Assembly: GCA_021648685.1 (NCBI GenBank)
Contig: JAKISI010000037.1
Location: 1 to 33,459 of the forward strand
DNA from: Candidatus Polarisedimenticolaceae bacterium
Lineage (GTDB): Bacteria > Pseudomonadota > Gammaproteobacteria > Chromatiales > Chromatiaceae
Direction of reading: 5' to 3'
Length of the DNA: 33,459 bases
This document shows, one piece after another, positions 1-9,032 of this stretch. How positions within the stretch are numbered: the first letter of the stretch is position 1; each line of letters starts with the position of its first letter. The notes under the pieces were generated by a model. That model was not told the DNA's origin, ran no database searches, and saw only the letters and a list, made by a program, of their open reading frames with translations. A program made the position numbers and the translations under genes.

Positions 1-32
1 GTCGCGCCCTTTACGGGCGCGTGGATTGAAAC
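1..32 (+). CRISPR. Single type I-C-like CRISPR repeat at window edge
   Basis: The first 32 bases match the type I-C repeat class: they begin GTCGCGCCC, contain the perfect 7-bp stem CGCGCCC/GGGCGCG around a TTTAC loop, and end in the characteristic GTGGATTGAAAC. No second copy follows at spacer distance (searched to base 265), so this is either the last repeat of an array lying to the left or a solitary repeat. If the array is read in the usual orientation for this repeat class, the leader and any cas genes lie outside the window to the left. The repeat is not visibly decayed, although terminal repeats often are. The subtype is assigned from repeat sequence only. Confidence 0.8.
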
Positions 33-157
33 GCGAAGATCCAGATCTGGTCTGTCTGATATCTCGGGAGCCTTGTCCAATATGAAATGAGTCTCAAATA
101 GTCCAAATTGTTCATAATCACCCGATCAGATACGAATACAACGACCCGGAATATCAA

Positions 158-185
158 TTGAATCATGCGGTCTGCGAGGTATACT
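158..185 (+). promoter_or_regulatory. Candidate sigma70 promoter of hppA
   Basis: TTGAAT (158-163) and TATACT (180-185) are separated by 16 bp and match the -35 and -10 consensus at 4/6 and 5/6 positions. A start near 192 would give a leader of about 74 nt before hppA. A short inverted repeat GGTCA-ACC-TGACC lies at 223-235 in that leader. The rest of 33-265 holds nothing else I can recognise apart from the palindrome CCAGATCTGG at 41-50. Confidence 0.45.
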
Positions 186-265
186 TGGTCTCTCTGTTCT
201 ATGTGCATGGGTAATAGAGACAGGGTCAACCTGACCGATCATTAATTGACCTGGGTGCAACCATA

Positions 266-2266
266 ATGGAAGCCACATGGGCTCCTCCACTTTTCGGCCT
301 TGCGGGATTGGTGATCGCCTATCTGCTTTTCCAGTCGATCCGGCGGCAGCCGGTAGAGCATGGCAAGGCTGGCGAGATAGCTGAGGCCATCCATTCAGGG
401 GCCATGGTCTTCATGCGCCAGGAGTACGCCTACCTGGCTCTGTTTGTGGCGGCGGTGTTTGCCGTACTCTTCCTCCTGCTCGGTTGGCAGACAGCGCTGG
501 CGTTTCTGTTTGGCGCCCTCTGCTCAGCCTCAGCTGGTTTCATCGGCATCTTTACGGCGACAAGAGCCAATCTGCGTACGGCCCTTGCAGCACATGATCA
601 AGGTGCCTCGGCGGCGCTGGCGGTGGCCTTTGCCAGTGGATCTGTGATGGGTATAGCCGTTGCCTCTTTGGGGCTGTTGGGGCTGGGTCTGCTCTACCTC
701 ATGCTGGGCGCTGATCCAGAGTCTTTACGGGTGTTGAACGGCTTCGGCATGGGTGCCTCTTCTGTGGCGCTGTTCGCGCGTGTCGGTGGTGGTATCTATA
801 CCAAGACCGCTGATGTCGGCGCCGACCTGGTGGGAAAGATCGAAGAGGGCATCCCTGAGGATGATCCACGCAACCCCGGTGTCATTGCCGACAACGTGGG
901 CGATAATGTGGGCGATGTGGCGGGCATGGGGGCCGATATTTTCGAGTCTTATTGTGGCGCTATCATTGCTGGCATTGCCATCGCCTCCACCATGGGCGTG
1001 GTGGCTGCCGATGCATTGGGTGGCCGGTCTGCGCTGCTGTTTCTCCCGCTGGCTATCTCATCTGGTGGGCTGCTGGCCTCTCTCCTGGGCATTGTAATAG
1101 TGCGCCTGCTCAGCCGCCGCTCCCCCGAGGTGGCACTGCGGCTGGGGCTGATCAGCGCCAGTGCACTATCTGTCGTAGCGGCCTGGCTGGTGATCGGCTG
1201 GCTCTCAATCGACATCGCCCTCTGGTGGGCGGCGGTGGCAGGAACCGTCGGCGGGATCACCATCGGGCTGGCCACAGAGTTCTTCACCAAAGGTGCCCCT
1301 GTGCGCCGCATTGCGCGTGCCGGCAAGACGGGCCCGGCCACGGTCATCATCACGGGTCTGGCTGTCGGGATGCAGTCGATGACCGTGCCGTTGCTCACTC
1401 TGGGCGCCATCATCTATGTAGCGACTCAATTGGCCGGACTTTACGGCGTTGCGCTGGCGGCGGTGAGCATGCTCTCCACTGTGGGTATGGTCATGGCTGT
1501 CGATGCCTATGGCCCGGTAGCTGATAATGCGGGTGGTATCGCAGAGATGGCGGGGTTGGGTGAAGAGACGCGAGCCATCACGGATACCCTGGATGAGTTG
1601 GGCAATACCACAGCTGCCATCGGCAAGGGTTTCGCCATCGGTGCGGCCGCGCTTACCGCACTGGCGATGATCAGTGCCTATGTGCAGACGGTCGGCCTGC
1701 ACATCCCGGGCTTTGATCTGCACATCACAGAGCCGCAGGTGCTGATCGGGCTGTTCGTTGGTGGGCTGCTGCCGTTCCTGTTCAGCGCCATGACCATGAC
1801 CGCTGTCGGCGAGGCCGCCTCGGAGGTGGTGGAGGAGATTCGACGCCAGTTCCGCGACATCCCCGGTCTGCGCGAGGGCCTGGCGAAACCCGACAATGCG
1901 CGTTGTATGACCATTGCGACCAACGCGGCTCTGAGACGCATGGTGGGGCCAGGCCTGATGGCCATCATCGTGCCACCTGTGGTTGGGTTTGGTATTGGGG
2001 CGCATGCACTGGGCGGAATGCTTGGTGGCGCACTGCTAAGCGGCGTGCTGCTGGCTCTGTTGATGGCCAATGCGGGCGGTGCCTGGGACAATGCCAAGAA
2101 ATATGTGGAAAAAGGCCATCTGGGCGGTAAAGGGTCTCCTGTGCACAATGCCTGCATCGTGGGCGATACGGTTGGTGATCCTTTTAAAGATACATCGGGG
2201 CCGTCGCTCAATATCCTGATCAAGCTGATGGCCATTGTCAGTCTGGTGATGGCACCCTATCTGTAG
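266..2266 (+). CDS. hppA: Membrane-bound cation-pumping pyrophosphatase (K+-dependent type)
   Basis: The protein hydrolyses pyrophosphate in the cytoplasm and couples this to H+ or Na+ export across the inner membrane. It has 666 residues, a normal bacterial length, and is almost entirely hydrophobic helices. The PPi/Mg-binding loop [18 protein letters not shown] lies near residue 183, followed by [19 protein letters not shown]; the C-terminal acidic/lysine loop with DNAKKYVE and [14 protein letters not shown] is also present. Residues 446-454 read GNTTAAIGK. Ala450 and Gly453 sit at the positions that separate K+-dependent (A, G) from K+-independent (K, T) enzymes, so K+ dependence is expected. 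Whether the pumped ion is H+ or Na+ cannot be decided by eye. The ATG at 266 has only a weak upstream ribosome site. It stands alone, with a candidate promoter at 158-185, and is convergent with the minus-strand cluster to its right. In autotrophs such enzymes recover energy from biosynthetic PPi. Confidence 0.97.
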   Translation: MEATWAPPLFGLAGLVIAYLLFQSIRRQPVEHGKAGEIAEAIHSGAMVFMRQEYAYLALFVAAVFAVLFLLLGWQTALAFLFGALCSASAGFIGIFTATRANLRTALAAHDQGASAALAVAFASGSVMGIAVASLGLLGLGLLYLMLGADPESLRVLNGFGMGASSVALFARVGGGIYTKTADVGADLVGKIEEGIPEDDPRNPGVIADNVGDNVGDVAGMGADIFESYCGAIIAGIAIASTMGVVAADALGGRSALLFLPLAISSGGLLASLLGIVIVRLLSRRSPEVALRLGLISASALSVVAAWLVIGWLSIDIALWWAAVAGTVGGITIGLATEFFTKGAPVRRIARAGKTGPATVIITGLAVGMQSMTVPLLTLGAIIYVATQLAGLYGVALAAVSMLSTVGMVMAVDAYGPVADNAGGIAEMAGLGEETRAITDTLDELGNTTAAIGKGFAIGAAALTALAMISAYVQTVGLHIPGFDLHITEPQVLIGLFVGGLLPFLFSAMTMTAVGEAASEVVEEIRRQFRDIPGLREGLAKPDNARCMTIATNAALRRMVGPGLMAIIVPPVVGFGIGAHALGGMLGGALLSGVLLALLMANAGGAWDNAKKYVEKGHLGGKGSPVHNACIVGDTVGDPFKDTSGPSLNILIKLMAIVSLVMAPYL

Positions 2267-2309
2267 CACCTTGGTTGCCCTCGCCACGGTTCAACTAAAG
2301 ATAACCACG

Positions 2310-2663
2310 TTAGAGGGGGGGCATCATGATCCATCTGGAACTGGATGATGAAGAGAGGTTCTCGCCATAACGCTGGAAAGCTAAGCGCGTCAGCTCCCGG
2401 CTGGCAGCAGTGGTTATGACTTCGCCGCAAAAACCGCGGTTGGCGAGCAGCGGCAGCCGTCCGCAGTGATCCAGATGGGCGTGGGTCAGCAGCACGAAAT
2501 CAATATCTGCTGGTTTAAAGCCGAATGGCCCGGCATTCTCTTCATCCAGCTCACGTCCGCCCTGATAGAGCCCGCAGTCGATGAGGATACGCTGGTCGTT
2601 GCATTCGATCAGATGGCAGGAGCCGGTTACACCCCGGTCTGCGCCGTGAAAAGAGAGTCTCAT
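2310..2663 (-). pseudogene. Truncated metallo-beta-lactamase-fold (beta-CASP/RNA-processing type) hydrolase
   Basis: The first ~95 residues match the N-terminus of the beta-CASP-type MBL exonuclease family: an opening like FHGADRGVTGSCHLIE, then the metal-binding motif HAHLDH near residue 62, then GEVITTAASREL. Full-length members have roughly 450 residues and carry further metal-binding His/Asp motifs, a beta-CASP domain and an RNA-specificity domain. This frame stops after 117 residues with a low-complexity serine stretch and a C7 run that look unlike the family. The lost part would lie where hppA now ends, 44 bp away, which suggests a deletion or rearrangement rather than a single frameshift; I saw no family-like sequence in the other frames of the tail. 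It sits 55 bp downstream of the P-type ATPase on the same strand and was probably the last gene of that operon. It is unlikely to be active. Confidence 0.75.
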
Positions 2664-2718
2664 GGGCTACTCCACTGTACAAAAACCAGCGCTGCTGGAT
2701 CATCGGAACCTTTCAGCT

Positions 2719-5322
2719 TCAGGCCAGCAATCCTTTGCTGCGCAGCAGCTTGTAGCTTCCCATTTTTATGGCATCGTTGATCACGAACCAGACCAGGGCA
2801 TAGCCCCAGATCCATAACGCATGCTCCCAACTGATGGCGGTTATAAAGAGGCCGTAGACGGCGATCAGCGTGCCCAGAATCTCGGTGCCAAAGGTAGCGC
2901 CAAACAGCAGGGGTGAGGGCCAGGGTCGCTGCCAGAACCACCCTTCGGCACGGGTGATGTAGAGTGTGCTGTGCCCGGCCACCAGCAGCTTTAAAAACAA
3001 CAGTGTCTGTATGACATCTTCAGGAAGCCCCTGTTCCTGCAGGATAAAAAAGAGCAGAAATGAGGAGATCACGCCCGCGATGCCGAGTACGCTGGAGATG
3101 GTGAGCAGCTCCCGCATCTTCCACTGTACCGGCTTGCGATCCACCTGTGTATTGTCATAGGCGATGGCCAGGATGGGGATGTCGTTGAGCAGCGCCAGCA
3201 GGATGATCATCAGCGCAGTGATCGGGTAGAAGTCGAACACCACGATGGAGAGGGTCATGAAGAGGATGATGCGGATGGTTTCAGCGATGCGGAAGGTGGC
3301 ATAGCTCTTCATGCGTTCGAAGGTGATGCGCGCCTGTTTGATGGCATCATTGATCACCCCGAGTCCGGGTGCGGTAAGGATGATGTCTGCGGCTGCCCTT
3401 GCTGCATCGGTAGCGCCGGAGACTGCAATACCGCAGTCGGCCTTCTTCAGTGCCGGGGCGTCATTGACGCCGTCGCCGGTCATACCGATGATGTGCCCCG
3501 CCTTTTGCAGGGTGTCCACGATGCGGTATTTATCCTCGGGCACCACCTCGGCGAAGATGTCCACATCTGTAATCATCTCTACGATGGCGGATTCGTGGGT
3601 ATGAATAAACTCCCGATCCAGCAGACGGGTGTCGTAAGTGGCCTGCACCATCTCCATCACATCATCGGCAAAGCGTTGTGCTTCGCGCTGGGATACCTCG
3701 TCATTGAGCCGCCGGTAGATGGCTGCCGCCAGTGCCGAGGTGAGGGTCAGCATCTCGGCGCTGCCACTGCCGGAAAGCTGCTGGGAGCGGATACTCTCCT
3801 GCTCCAGATCCAGCAGGCGACCGATCTCCCTGGCGATGGCCAGGTTATCCCCGGTGACCATCTTGACCTGTACGCCGTAGTTGATCATCTCGGCGATGAC
3901 GGCTTTTGAATCATCGCGTGGTGGATCATAGAGGGGGATCAGGCCGATCAGCTCCAGCGGCGCATCCCCTTGCTTACGCCCCACCGCCAGCGTGCGGTAG
4001 CCTTTGGAGGCCAGCAGATCCACAGTGGTGTTCAGGCTCTGGGCGGCATCATCACTGAGTTCAGCCATCTCCATGAGCACCTGTGCCGCCCCTTTGAGCG
4101 CCAGAAAGGAGTCCCCCTTGTACTCGACCACCGCCTCGGTGCATTTACGCACCGGGTCAAAGGGGATAAAGCTCTTTTGGGTATAGGCTCGCCAGTCCAG
4201 ATCCGGCAGTTTTTCATCCAGGTAGTGGAAGATGGGCAGCTCGATAGGATCGTTGTTCTCCAGCTTCGATGCCAGCGCGGCGGTGAGAAACAGCTCCCGC
4301 TCATTAAAACCATCCAGCACCACCGGATCGGTGACCTTCATCTCGTTTTTGGTCAGGGTGCCGGTCTTGTCTGAGCAGAAGATGTCTACCCCGGCCAGCT
4401 CCTCGATGGCGGTGAGGCGTGAGACGATGGCCTGACGCCGGGCCAGATTGATCGCCCCCACGGCCATGGTCACGGATAGCACCGCCGGCAGTGCTACAGG
4501 AATGGCTGCCACGGTCAGCACCAGCGCAAAGCGGGCGATCTCCATCAGTGGCTCGTGGCGGAAGAGGGAGACCATGATGATCAGCAGTACCAGGGCGATG
4601 GTGATCAGGATCAGGAAATTGCCAATCTGGATCACCATCTTCTGGAAGTGGCTGCGCTCCTCCAGGCTGGCCTTGGCCACCAGCGATACCACGCTGGAGA
4701 AGTTGGTCTGCATGCCGGTGTTGACCACCACTGCCAGCATCTCTCCCTGCTTGACGATGGTGTTGGCGTAGGCCACCTCGCCGCTCTTCTTGCTGGCGGG
4801 CAGAGACTCGCCGGTGAGTGCCGCCTGGTCGATCAGCAGATAGTCGCCGCTGAGCAGCTGGAGATCGGCGGGTACGATATCGCCGATCCTGAGCCTGATG
4901 ATGTCACCGGGCACCAGTTCACGGGCAGGAAGGGTCTGGAACAGACCTTCGCGCAGTACAATAACCTCGTTGGCCAGATGCTGCTTCAATGCCTTCAGCG
5001 CATTCAGGGCGCGGTGTTCCTGGAAGAAATCCAGGCCGGCGTTTACCAGCAGCATCACCAGGATAATGAGAAAGTCTTCCCACTTCTGCACCAGGGCAGA
5101 GAGCAGGGCGGCTACCTCGATCATCCATGGGATCGGCCCCCAGAAGCGGCGGAAGATGCGGTGCCAGAGCGGCTCCTCCTTCTCTTTGATCTCGTTGTAA
5201 CCATACTGTTCGAGGCGCTTGCCGACCTCGGCTTCGCTCAACCCCCGTTCGGTATCGCTGCGTAGCGACCCAATGGTTTCATCAATGGGCTGCCGGGTGT
5301 AGTCATCGGTGGTCTTTTTCAT
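2719..5322 (-). CDS. P3A-type plasma-membrane proton-exporting ATPase
   Basis: This 867-residue P-type ATPase is of the H+-exporting (fungal/plant PMA1-like) class. Visible elements in order are an N-terminal cation-ATPase domain (GLSEAEVGKRLEQYGYNEI), TM helices near residues 65-105, the actuator loop with TGES, the TM4 motif PVALPAVLSVTMAVGA, the phosphorylation motif DKTGTLTKN with Asp318, the nucleotide-binding region with KGA, the hinge TGDGVNDAPALKKAD, and C-terminal helices. The PVALP-type TM4 sequence, overall length and absence of heavy-metal domains favour H+ over Ca2+, Na+/K+ or heavy metals. It should use ATP to expel protons. It follows an APC permease gene on the same strand (130-bp gap) and precedes the truncated MBL gene. 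The pairing suggests proton-driven transport, which is inference. Such pumps are scattered in bacteria and often acquired laterally. Confidence 0.92.
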   Translation of the reverse strand: MKKTTDDYTRQPIDETIGSLRSDTERGLSEAEVGKRLEQYGYNEIKEKEEPLWHRIFRRFWGPIPWMIEVAALLSALVQKWEDFLIILVMLLVNAGLDFFQEHRALNALKALKQHLANEVIVLREGLFQTLPARELVPGDIIRLRIGDIVPADLQLLSGDYLLIDQAALTGESLPASKKSGEVAYANTIVKQGEMLAVVVNTGMQTNFSSVVSLVAKASLEERSHFQKMVIQIGNFLILITIALVLLIIMVSLFRHEPLMEIARFALVLTVAAIPVALPAVLSVTMAVGAINLARRQAIVSRLTAIEELAGVDIFCSDKTGTLTKNEMKVTDPVVLDGFNERELFLTAALASKLENNDPIELPIFHYLDEKLPDLDWRAYTQKSFIPFDPVRKCTEAVVEYKGDSFLALKGAAQVLMEMAELSDDAAQSLNTTVDLLASKGYRTLAVGRKQGDAPLELIGLIPLYDPPRDDSKAVIAEMINYGVQVKMVTGDNLAIAREIGRLLDLEQESIRSQQLSGSGSAEMLTLTSALAAAIYRRLNDEVSQREAQRFADDVMEMVQATYDTRLLDREFIHTHESAIVEMITDVDIFAEVVPEDKYRIVDTLQKAGHIIGMTGDGVNDAPALKKADCGIAVSGATDAARAAADIILTAPGLGVINDAIKQARITFERMKSYATFRIAETIRIILFMTLSIVVFDFYPITALMIILLALLNDIPILAIAYDNTQVDRKPVQWKMRELLTISSVLGIAGVISSFLLFFILQEQGLPEDVIQTLLFLKLLVAGHSTLYITRAEGWFWQRPWPSPLLFGATFGTEILGTLIAVYGLFITAISWEHALWIWGYALVWFVINDAIKMGSYKLLRSKGLLA

Positions 5323-5452
5323 GGATATTCCTTAGCGCAATCCAGTATCCGCCTTGTCAGAAAAAGGGGCGAATACATGGCGGTGGCAATCATCCTTCTG
5401 ATCCGCCCTCTCATGCTTGGTTGTTGGTCAATAAAATATCCAGAACATCCTT

Positions 5453-6745
5453 TTATCGGGTTCTTGGCTTGACCTCTCTTTTGGTTGTTTTTTGCAGGAT
5501 AATCTCTGTTGTTGCTGCAATGATGACAAAACCAATAAGGATTACGATTACCTGGTCTGATGCCTGGCTGACGTAAATCAGTGCAAGTATCATGGCCAGC
5601 AGGCTCAGTATTGCAGCAACAGAAACGGCCCAGCGTGATGCGCCGGTTTTAGTGATGATCTTTAAGTGCCCGATATGCGTAACTGCATGAATAAACAGGA
5701 TGGAGATAGAGCCGATGGCGGCAATCTCGGTCAGGTCAAACAGCAGTGACAGGATGATGATCAGAATGCCGCTAATGACCAACCCCTCCCGGCTGTGTGC
5801 GACAGGTTCCCCGAATATGCCGGGCAGCTCACCATCTTTAGCCAGCTGATAGGTCACATTGGTTACTGCATAGAGGTTGGCATTGATGGCTGATGCGGTC
5901 GCTATTAATGCAGTGATGGCCACAACGGTAAAACCTGCCTGCCCAAAGATGGGCAGTGCGGCCTCCGCCAAGGCAAAATCCTTGGCCGCAATGACCTTTT
6001 CGGTTGGCAGGTTACCAAAGACGGCAAAAGCTATCGCCACATATAGCACCATGACCAATACAATGGCGGTCATAATGGCTCTTGGCAGGGTCTTGGCGGG
6101 GTTGGGCATATCCTCAGCGGTGTTGGTAATTACCCGAAACCCTTCAAATGCAAAAAAAGTGATGGCGAGGCTAAAGAGTATGTCACTGCCAGGTGGATAG
6201 TGATCTGGAGAGAGCAGTGTGGGATTCAGGTGGCTGATCCCTGCAATGGAGAGGATGCTGAGTACAATGAATTTAATCGCAACCGTTAGCCTCTCCCAAA
6301 CTGCCACATCTTTTGCCCCCTTGAGATTGATCAGAACAAACAGGATGACAATGCCGATTGAAAAGAGGTGGCGCCACAGATGTGAGATGCCATCCGGCAT
6401 AAAGGTTACTGCATAATTGCCAAAGGCTTTGGCAATGAGCGTTAGGGAGACGATGGCGGAAAAGAAGAGCATGATGCTCATGGTGCCGGTAAAAAAACCG
6501 ATGCCATAGGCCTGTGTCAGGTACTCGACCATGCCGCCTGCGGAGGGGAATCTGGCGCCCAGTTTTCCCAAAGAGTAGCCGCTAAATAGCGCGATGATTC
6601 CGCCAATGATAAATGAGATGTAGACGGCGCTGCCGGAGATGGCGCTGGCTTCGCCAAGCAGCGCAAAGATTCCGGCACCCACCATTGCGCCAATCCCCAT
6701 CGAGACTGCGGACCAGAAACCTATCGGTTTTTTTGATCTGTGCAT
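5453..6745 (-). CDS. APC-family amino acid permease
   Basis: The 430-residue integral membrane protein has about 12 predicted helices. The start is typical of the APC superfamily: IGFWSAVSMGIGAMVGAGIFALLGEA, with the unwound TM1 glycine motif G-A-M-V-G-A-G-I-F, and TM6 reading FFAFEGFRVITNTAEDMPNP, the family's substrate-binding segment. It should import or exchange an amino acid or related amine with protons; the substrate cannot be read from the sequence. It is encoded 109 bp downstream of pgl on the same strand and 130 bp upstream of the H+-ATPase, so it may be cotranscribed with the ATPase. The start ATG gives a short basic N-terminus (HRSKKP) before TM1, as expected. The C-terminus ends with a basic tail. 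Confidence 0.85.
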   Translation of the reverse strand: MHRSKKPIGFWSAVSMGIGAMVGAGIFALLGEASAISGSAVYISFIIGGIIALFSGYSLGKLGARFPSAGGMVEYLTQAYGIGFFTGTMSIMLFFSAIVSLTLIAKAFGNYAVTFMPDGISHLWRHLFSIGIVILFVLINLKGAKDVAVWERLTVAIKFIVLSILSIAGISHLNPTLLSPDHYPPGSDILFSLAITFFAFEGFRVITNTAEDMPNPAKTLPRAIMTAIVLVMVLYVAIAFAVFGNLPTEKVIAAKDFALAEAALPIFGQAGFTVVAITALIATASAINANLYAVTNVTYQLAKDGELPGIFGEPVAHSREGLVISGILIIILSLLFDLTEIAAIGSISILFIHAVTHIGHLKIITKTGASRWAVSVAAILSLLAMILALIYVSQASDQVIVILIGFVIIAATTEIILQKTTKREVKPRTR

Positions 6746-6854
6746 GATTTTTATTGGCTGCCTTCAGGTGTTGGCGATGCCCGCCAGTGCTGCCTGAGTT
6801 CTCTGTGCCATATCCTTAAATACTAGAGCAATACTGGGATTGCTGCTGCGTTGC

Positions 6855-7550
6855 CTATAGTCCTGATTCCAGACTTGCAGTATCGATAAGAACCTCACTG
6901 CTGCCCATGGGCCGGATCTGGCTGATGGGCAGGGGTTCCCCTCTGCGCCATGCCGCCACGGCCTGCTGCTTTCCGGCACCTGTGATCAGATAGAGCAGGT
7001 GGCGGCAGTTGCCCAGGGTGGCGGCGCTGAGGCTGATCCGCTCCGGCGGTGGTTTGGGGGCATTATGGACGGCAACCACTGCGGAGCCTGCGGGGTGGTG
7101 GTGACCCGGAAAGAGGCTGGCGGTGTGGCCATCCTCGCCCATGCCCAGCAGAACCAGGTCGAAGGGGAGGGCGCTGTGGATGAGTCGGGCGTAGTTTTTG
7201 GCTCCCTGTTCCGGGCCGAGTTCGGCGGGGATGGGGTGGATCTGTGATGGTGGGATAGCGACCCGGCCAGTCCAGGCCTGTTCCGCCATCCGGCTGTTGC
7301 GTTCGGGGTGCGTGGGGGGGAGGCAGCGTTCGTCACCGAAGTAGAGGTGCCAGCGGGGCCAGTCGGCCTGTGCCCCGGCCAGCAGCTGGTAGGTGTGCTC
7401 CGGGGTGGTGCCACCGGCGACTGCCAGCTGGAATCGGCCGTGGGTGCTGATGGCCTCACGGGCCATCTTCAAGATGCGCTGGCAGGCGGCCTGGGCAACC
7501 GCTTCGGCGCTATCGAACCGAACCCAGACCGGCTCGTTCACTGCTGGCAC
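6855..7550 (-). CDS. pgl: 6-phosphogluconolactonase
   Basis: The enzyme hydrolyses 6-phosphoglucono-delta-lactone to 6-phosphogluconate in the cytoplasm, the second step of the oxidative pentose phosphate pathway. The protein has 231 residues, normal for the DevB/SOL-type family. Diagnostic segments are LAVAGGTTPEHTYQLL near residue 42, WHLYFGDERCLPPTHPERNS near 65-85, and LLGMGEDGHTASLFPGH near 130-147. The ATG at 7550 lies inside the end of zwf (13-bp overlap), so the gene is translationally coupled and last in a gnd-zwf-pgl operon. That the three pathway genes stand together in order supports the call independently of sequence similarity. Confidence 0.95.
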   Translation of the reverse strand: MPAVNEPVWVRFDSAEAVAQAACQRILKMAREAISTHGRFQLAVAGGTTPEHTYQLLAGAQADWPRWHLYFGDERCLPPTHPERNSRMAEQAWTGRVAIPPSQIHPIPAELGPEQGAKNYARLIHSALPFDLVLLGMGEDGHTASLFPGHHHPAGSAVVAVHNAPKPPPERISLSAATLGNCRHLLYLITGAGKQQAVAAWRRGEPLPISQIRPMGSSEVLIDTASLESGL

Positions 7551-9028
7551 TCCGGTTCCAGACAGTGCCGCCAGTGATGCTCCTCTTTTTCAAACAGGCG
7601 GCGACTCTCTTGTGGTCCCCAGCTGCCAGCGGGGTAGCTGTGGATGAACTCCCGCTCCATGGCCCAGGTGCGGATTATCGGGTCCACCACCTGCCAGGCC
7701 TGCTCCACCTCGTCGTAACGCAGGAACAGCGAGCGGTCGCCGGTGATGATGTCCAGCAGCAGCCCCTCGTAGGCATCGGTGGTCTCCTCGTCCTTTCCGC
7801 ACAGGCTGGCATCGAGGCTGGTCTGGCGGGTCTGCATCTCCAGCCCCGGCTCCTTCACCGTCATCTCGATACGCAGCGCATCGCCGGGTTGAATGCCGAG
7901 CAGCACCCAGTTCTGCTGCATGCGCTGGATGGCGGTATTGCGGAAGAGCTGCTGCGGTGGCCGCTTGAAGCAGATGCCAATCAGGGAGCGCCCCTGCGCC
8001 ATGCGCTTGCCGGTGCGCAGGTAGAAGGGGACATCACGCCAGCGCCAGTTGTCGATATAGAGTTTGAGGGCGGCGTAGGTTTCGGTGACGCTGTCGGTTG
8101 GGACATTTCCCTCTCGCAGATAGCCTTTGACTGGCTTTCCGCCCAGTTGCCCATCGGTGTATTGGGCGCGGAAGGCGTGGGCGTGTACCGCATTTCGGGG
8201 GATGGGGCGGATGGATTTGAGTACCTTGACCTTCTCGTCGCGCAGATCCTCTGCGCTCATGGAGACAGGTGGCTCCATGGCGACCAGCGTCAGCAGTTGC
8301 AGCAGGTGGCTCTGGATCATATCGCGCATGGCTCCGACCCCGTCGTAGAAGGCGGCGCGATCACCCACGCCGATCTGTTCCGAATGGGTGATCTGGATAT
8401 GGTCGATGTAGTTACGATTCCACAGCGGTTCCAGCAGCAGGTTGGCAAAGCGGAAGACCAGTACGTTGCGCACCGTCCCCTTCCCCAAATAGTGGTCGAT
8501 GCGGAACAGTTGCTCCTCTCGCAGGTGCTTGCTGATGAGGTGCTGTAGCGCCCGGGCGCTCTCCAGGTCGTAGCCGAAGGGTTTTTCGATCACCACCCGC
8601 TTCCAGCCATGGCTCTCCCGCAGTAGCCCGACGCTGCTGAGTTGCTCTATCACGCTACCGAAATCAGCAGGGCGGATGGCCATGTAGAAGGCGATATTGA
8701 CGGGAAAGGTGCTCCGATCCTGCAGCAGTGAATTCAGACGCGGGTAGATCGTCGGGTCGGTCAGATCCCCCTTGAAATAGCGCAACCGCTCAGTGAAGCG
8801 TTTGAATATGGCCTCATCCAGGCCGCCACGGGCCTTTTCACTGATCCAGTTGCGAACTTCAGCAATAAACGAGTCACGATCCTGGATGCTGCGACCCAGG
8901 GCCAGGATGATGGTCTCTTTCGGCAGCTTGCCCACCGCCTCCAGATGGTAGAGGGCGGGCATCAGCTTGATGCGCGAGAGGTTGCCGGTAGCGCCGAAGA
9001 TGACATAGGTGCAGGCGGTGTCGGTCAT
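7538..9028 (-). CDS. zwf: Glucose-6-phosphate 1-dehydrogenase
   Basis: The enzyme oxidises glucose 6-phosphate with NAD(P)+ to the lactone and is the entry to the oxidative pentose phosphate pathway. The nucleotide-binding start IFGATGNLSRIKLMPALYHL is at residues 9-28, the motif VVIEKPFGYD follows, then the active-site signature RIDHYLGKGTVRN. I place the start at the ATG at 9028 (496 residues). The open frame continues upstream to 9136, but that extension is Pro/Ser/Thr-rich, lies inside gnd and has no family similarity; at 9028 an AAGGG ribosome site stands 7-8 nt upstream and the protein begins two residues before the usual N-terminus. The start is 4 bp after the gnd stop and the 3' end overlaps pgl, giving a tight operon. 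Confidence 0.97.
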   Translation of the reverse strand: MTDTACTYVIFGATGNLSRIKLMPALYHLEAVGKLPKETIILALGRSIQDRDSFIAEVRNWISEKARGGLDEAIFKRFTERLRYFKGDLTDPTIYPRLNSLLQDRSTFPVNIAFYMAIRPADFGSVIEQLSSVGLLRESHGWKRVVIEKPFGYDLESARALQHLISKHLREEQLFRIDHYLGKGTVRNVLVFRFANLLLEPLWNRNYIDHIQITHSEQIGVGDRAAFYDGVGAMRDMIQSHLLQLLTLVAMEPPVSMSAEDLRDEKVKVLKSIRPIPRNAVHAHAFRAQYTDGQLGGKPVKGYLREGNVPTDSVTETYAALKLYIDNWRWRDVPFYLRTGKRMAQGRSLIGICFKRPPQQLFRNTAIQRMQQNWVLLGIQPGDALRIEMTVKEPGLEMQTRQTSLDASLCGKDEETTDAYEGLLLDIITGDRSLFLRYDEVEQAWQVVDPIIRTWAMEREFIHSYPAGSWGPQESRRLFEKEEHHWRHCLEPECQQ

Positions 9029-9032
9029 GGTG

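Noticed and set aside
11-229. 72-codon open frame on the minus strand
   Set aside because: It runs through the CRISPR repeat and the hppA promoter, has no ribosome site and no recognisable protein features.
33-265. A second CRISPR repeat or spacer after the first unit
   Set aside because: No copy, even degenerate, of GGATTGAAAC or the CGCGCCC stem appears in this stretch.
949-2287. Several long open frames antisense to hppA
   Set aside because: They are composition-driven shadows of the high-GC hppA codons, with no motifs and no starts supported by ribosome sites.
2315-2321. G7 run at the end of the truncated MBL gene as a phase-variation tract
   Set aside because: A frameshift there would not restore any family sequence, because the next bases belong to the hppA 3' side.
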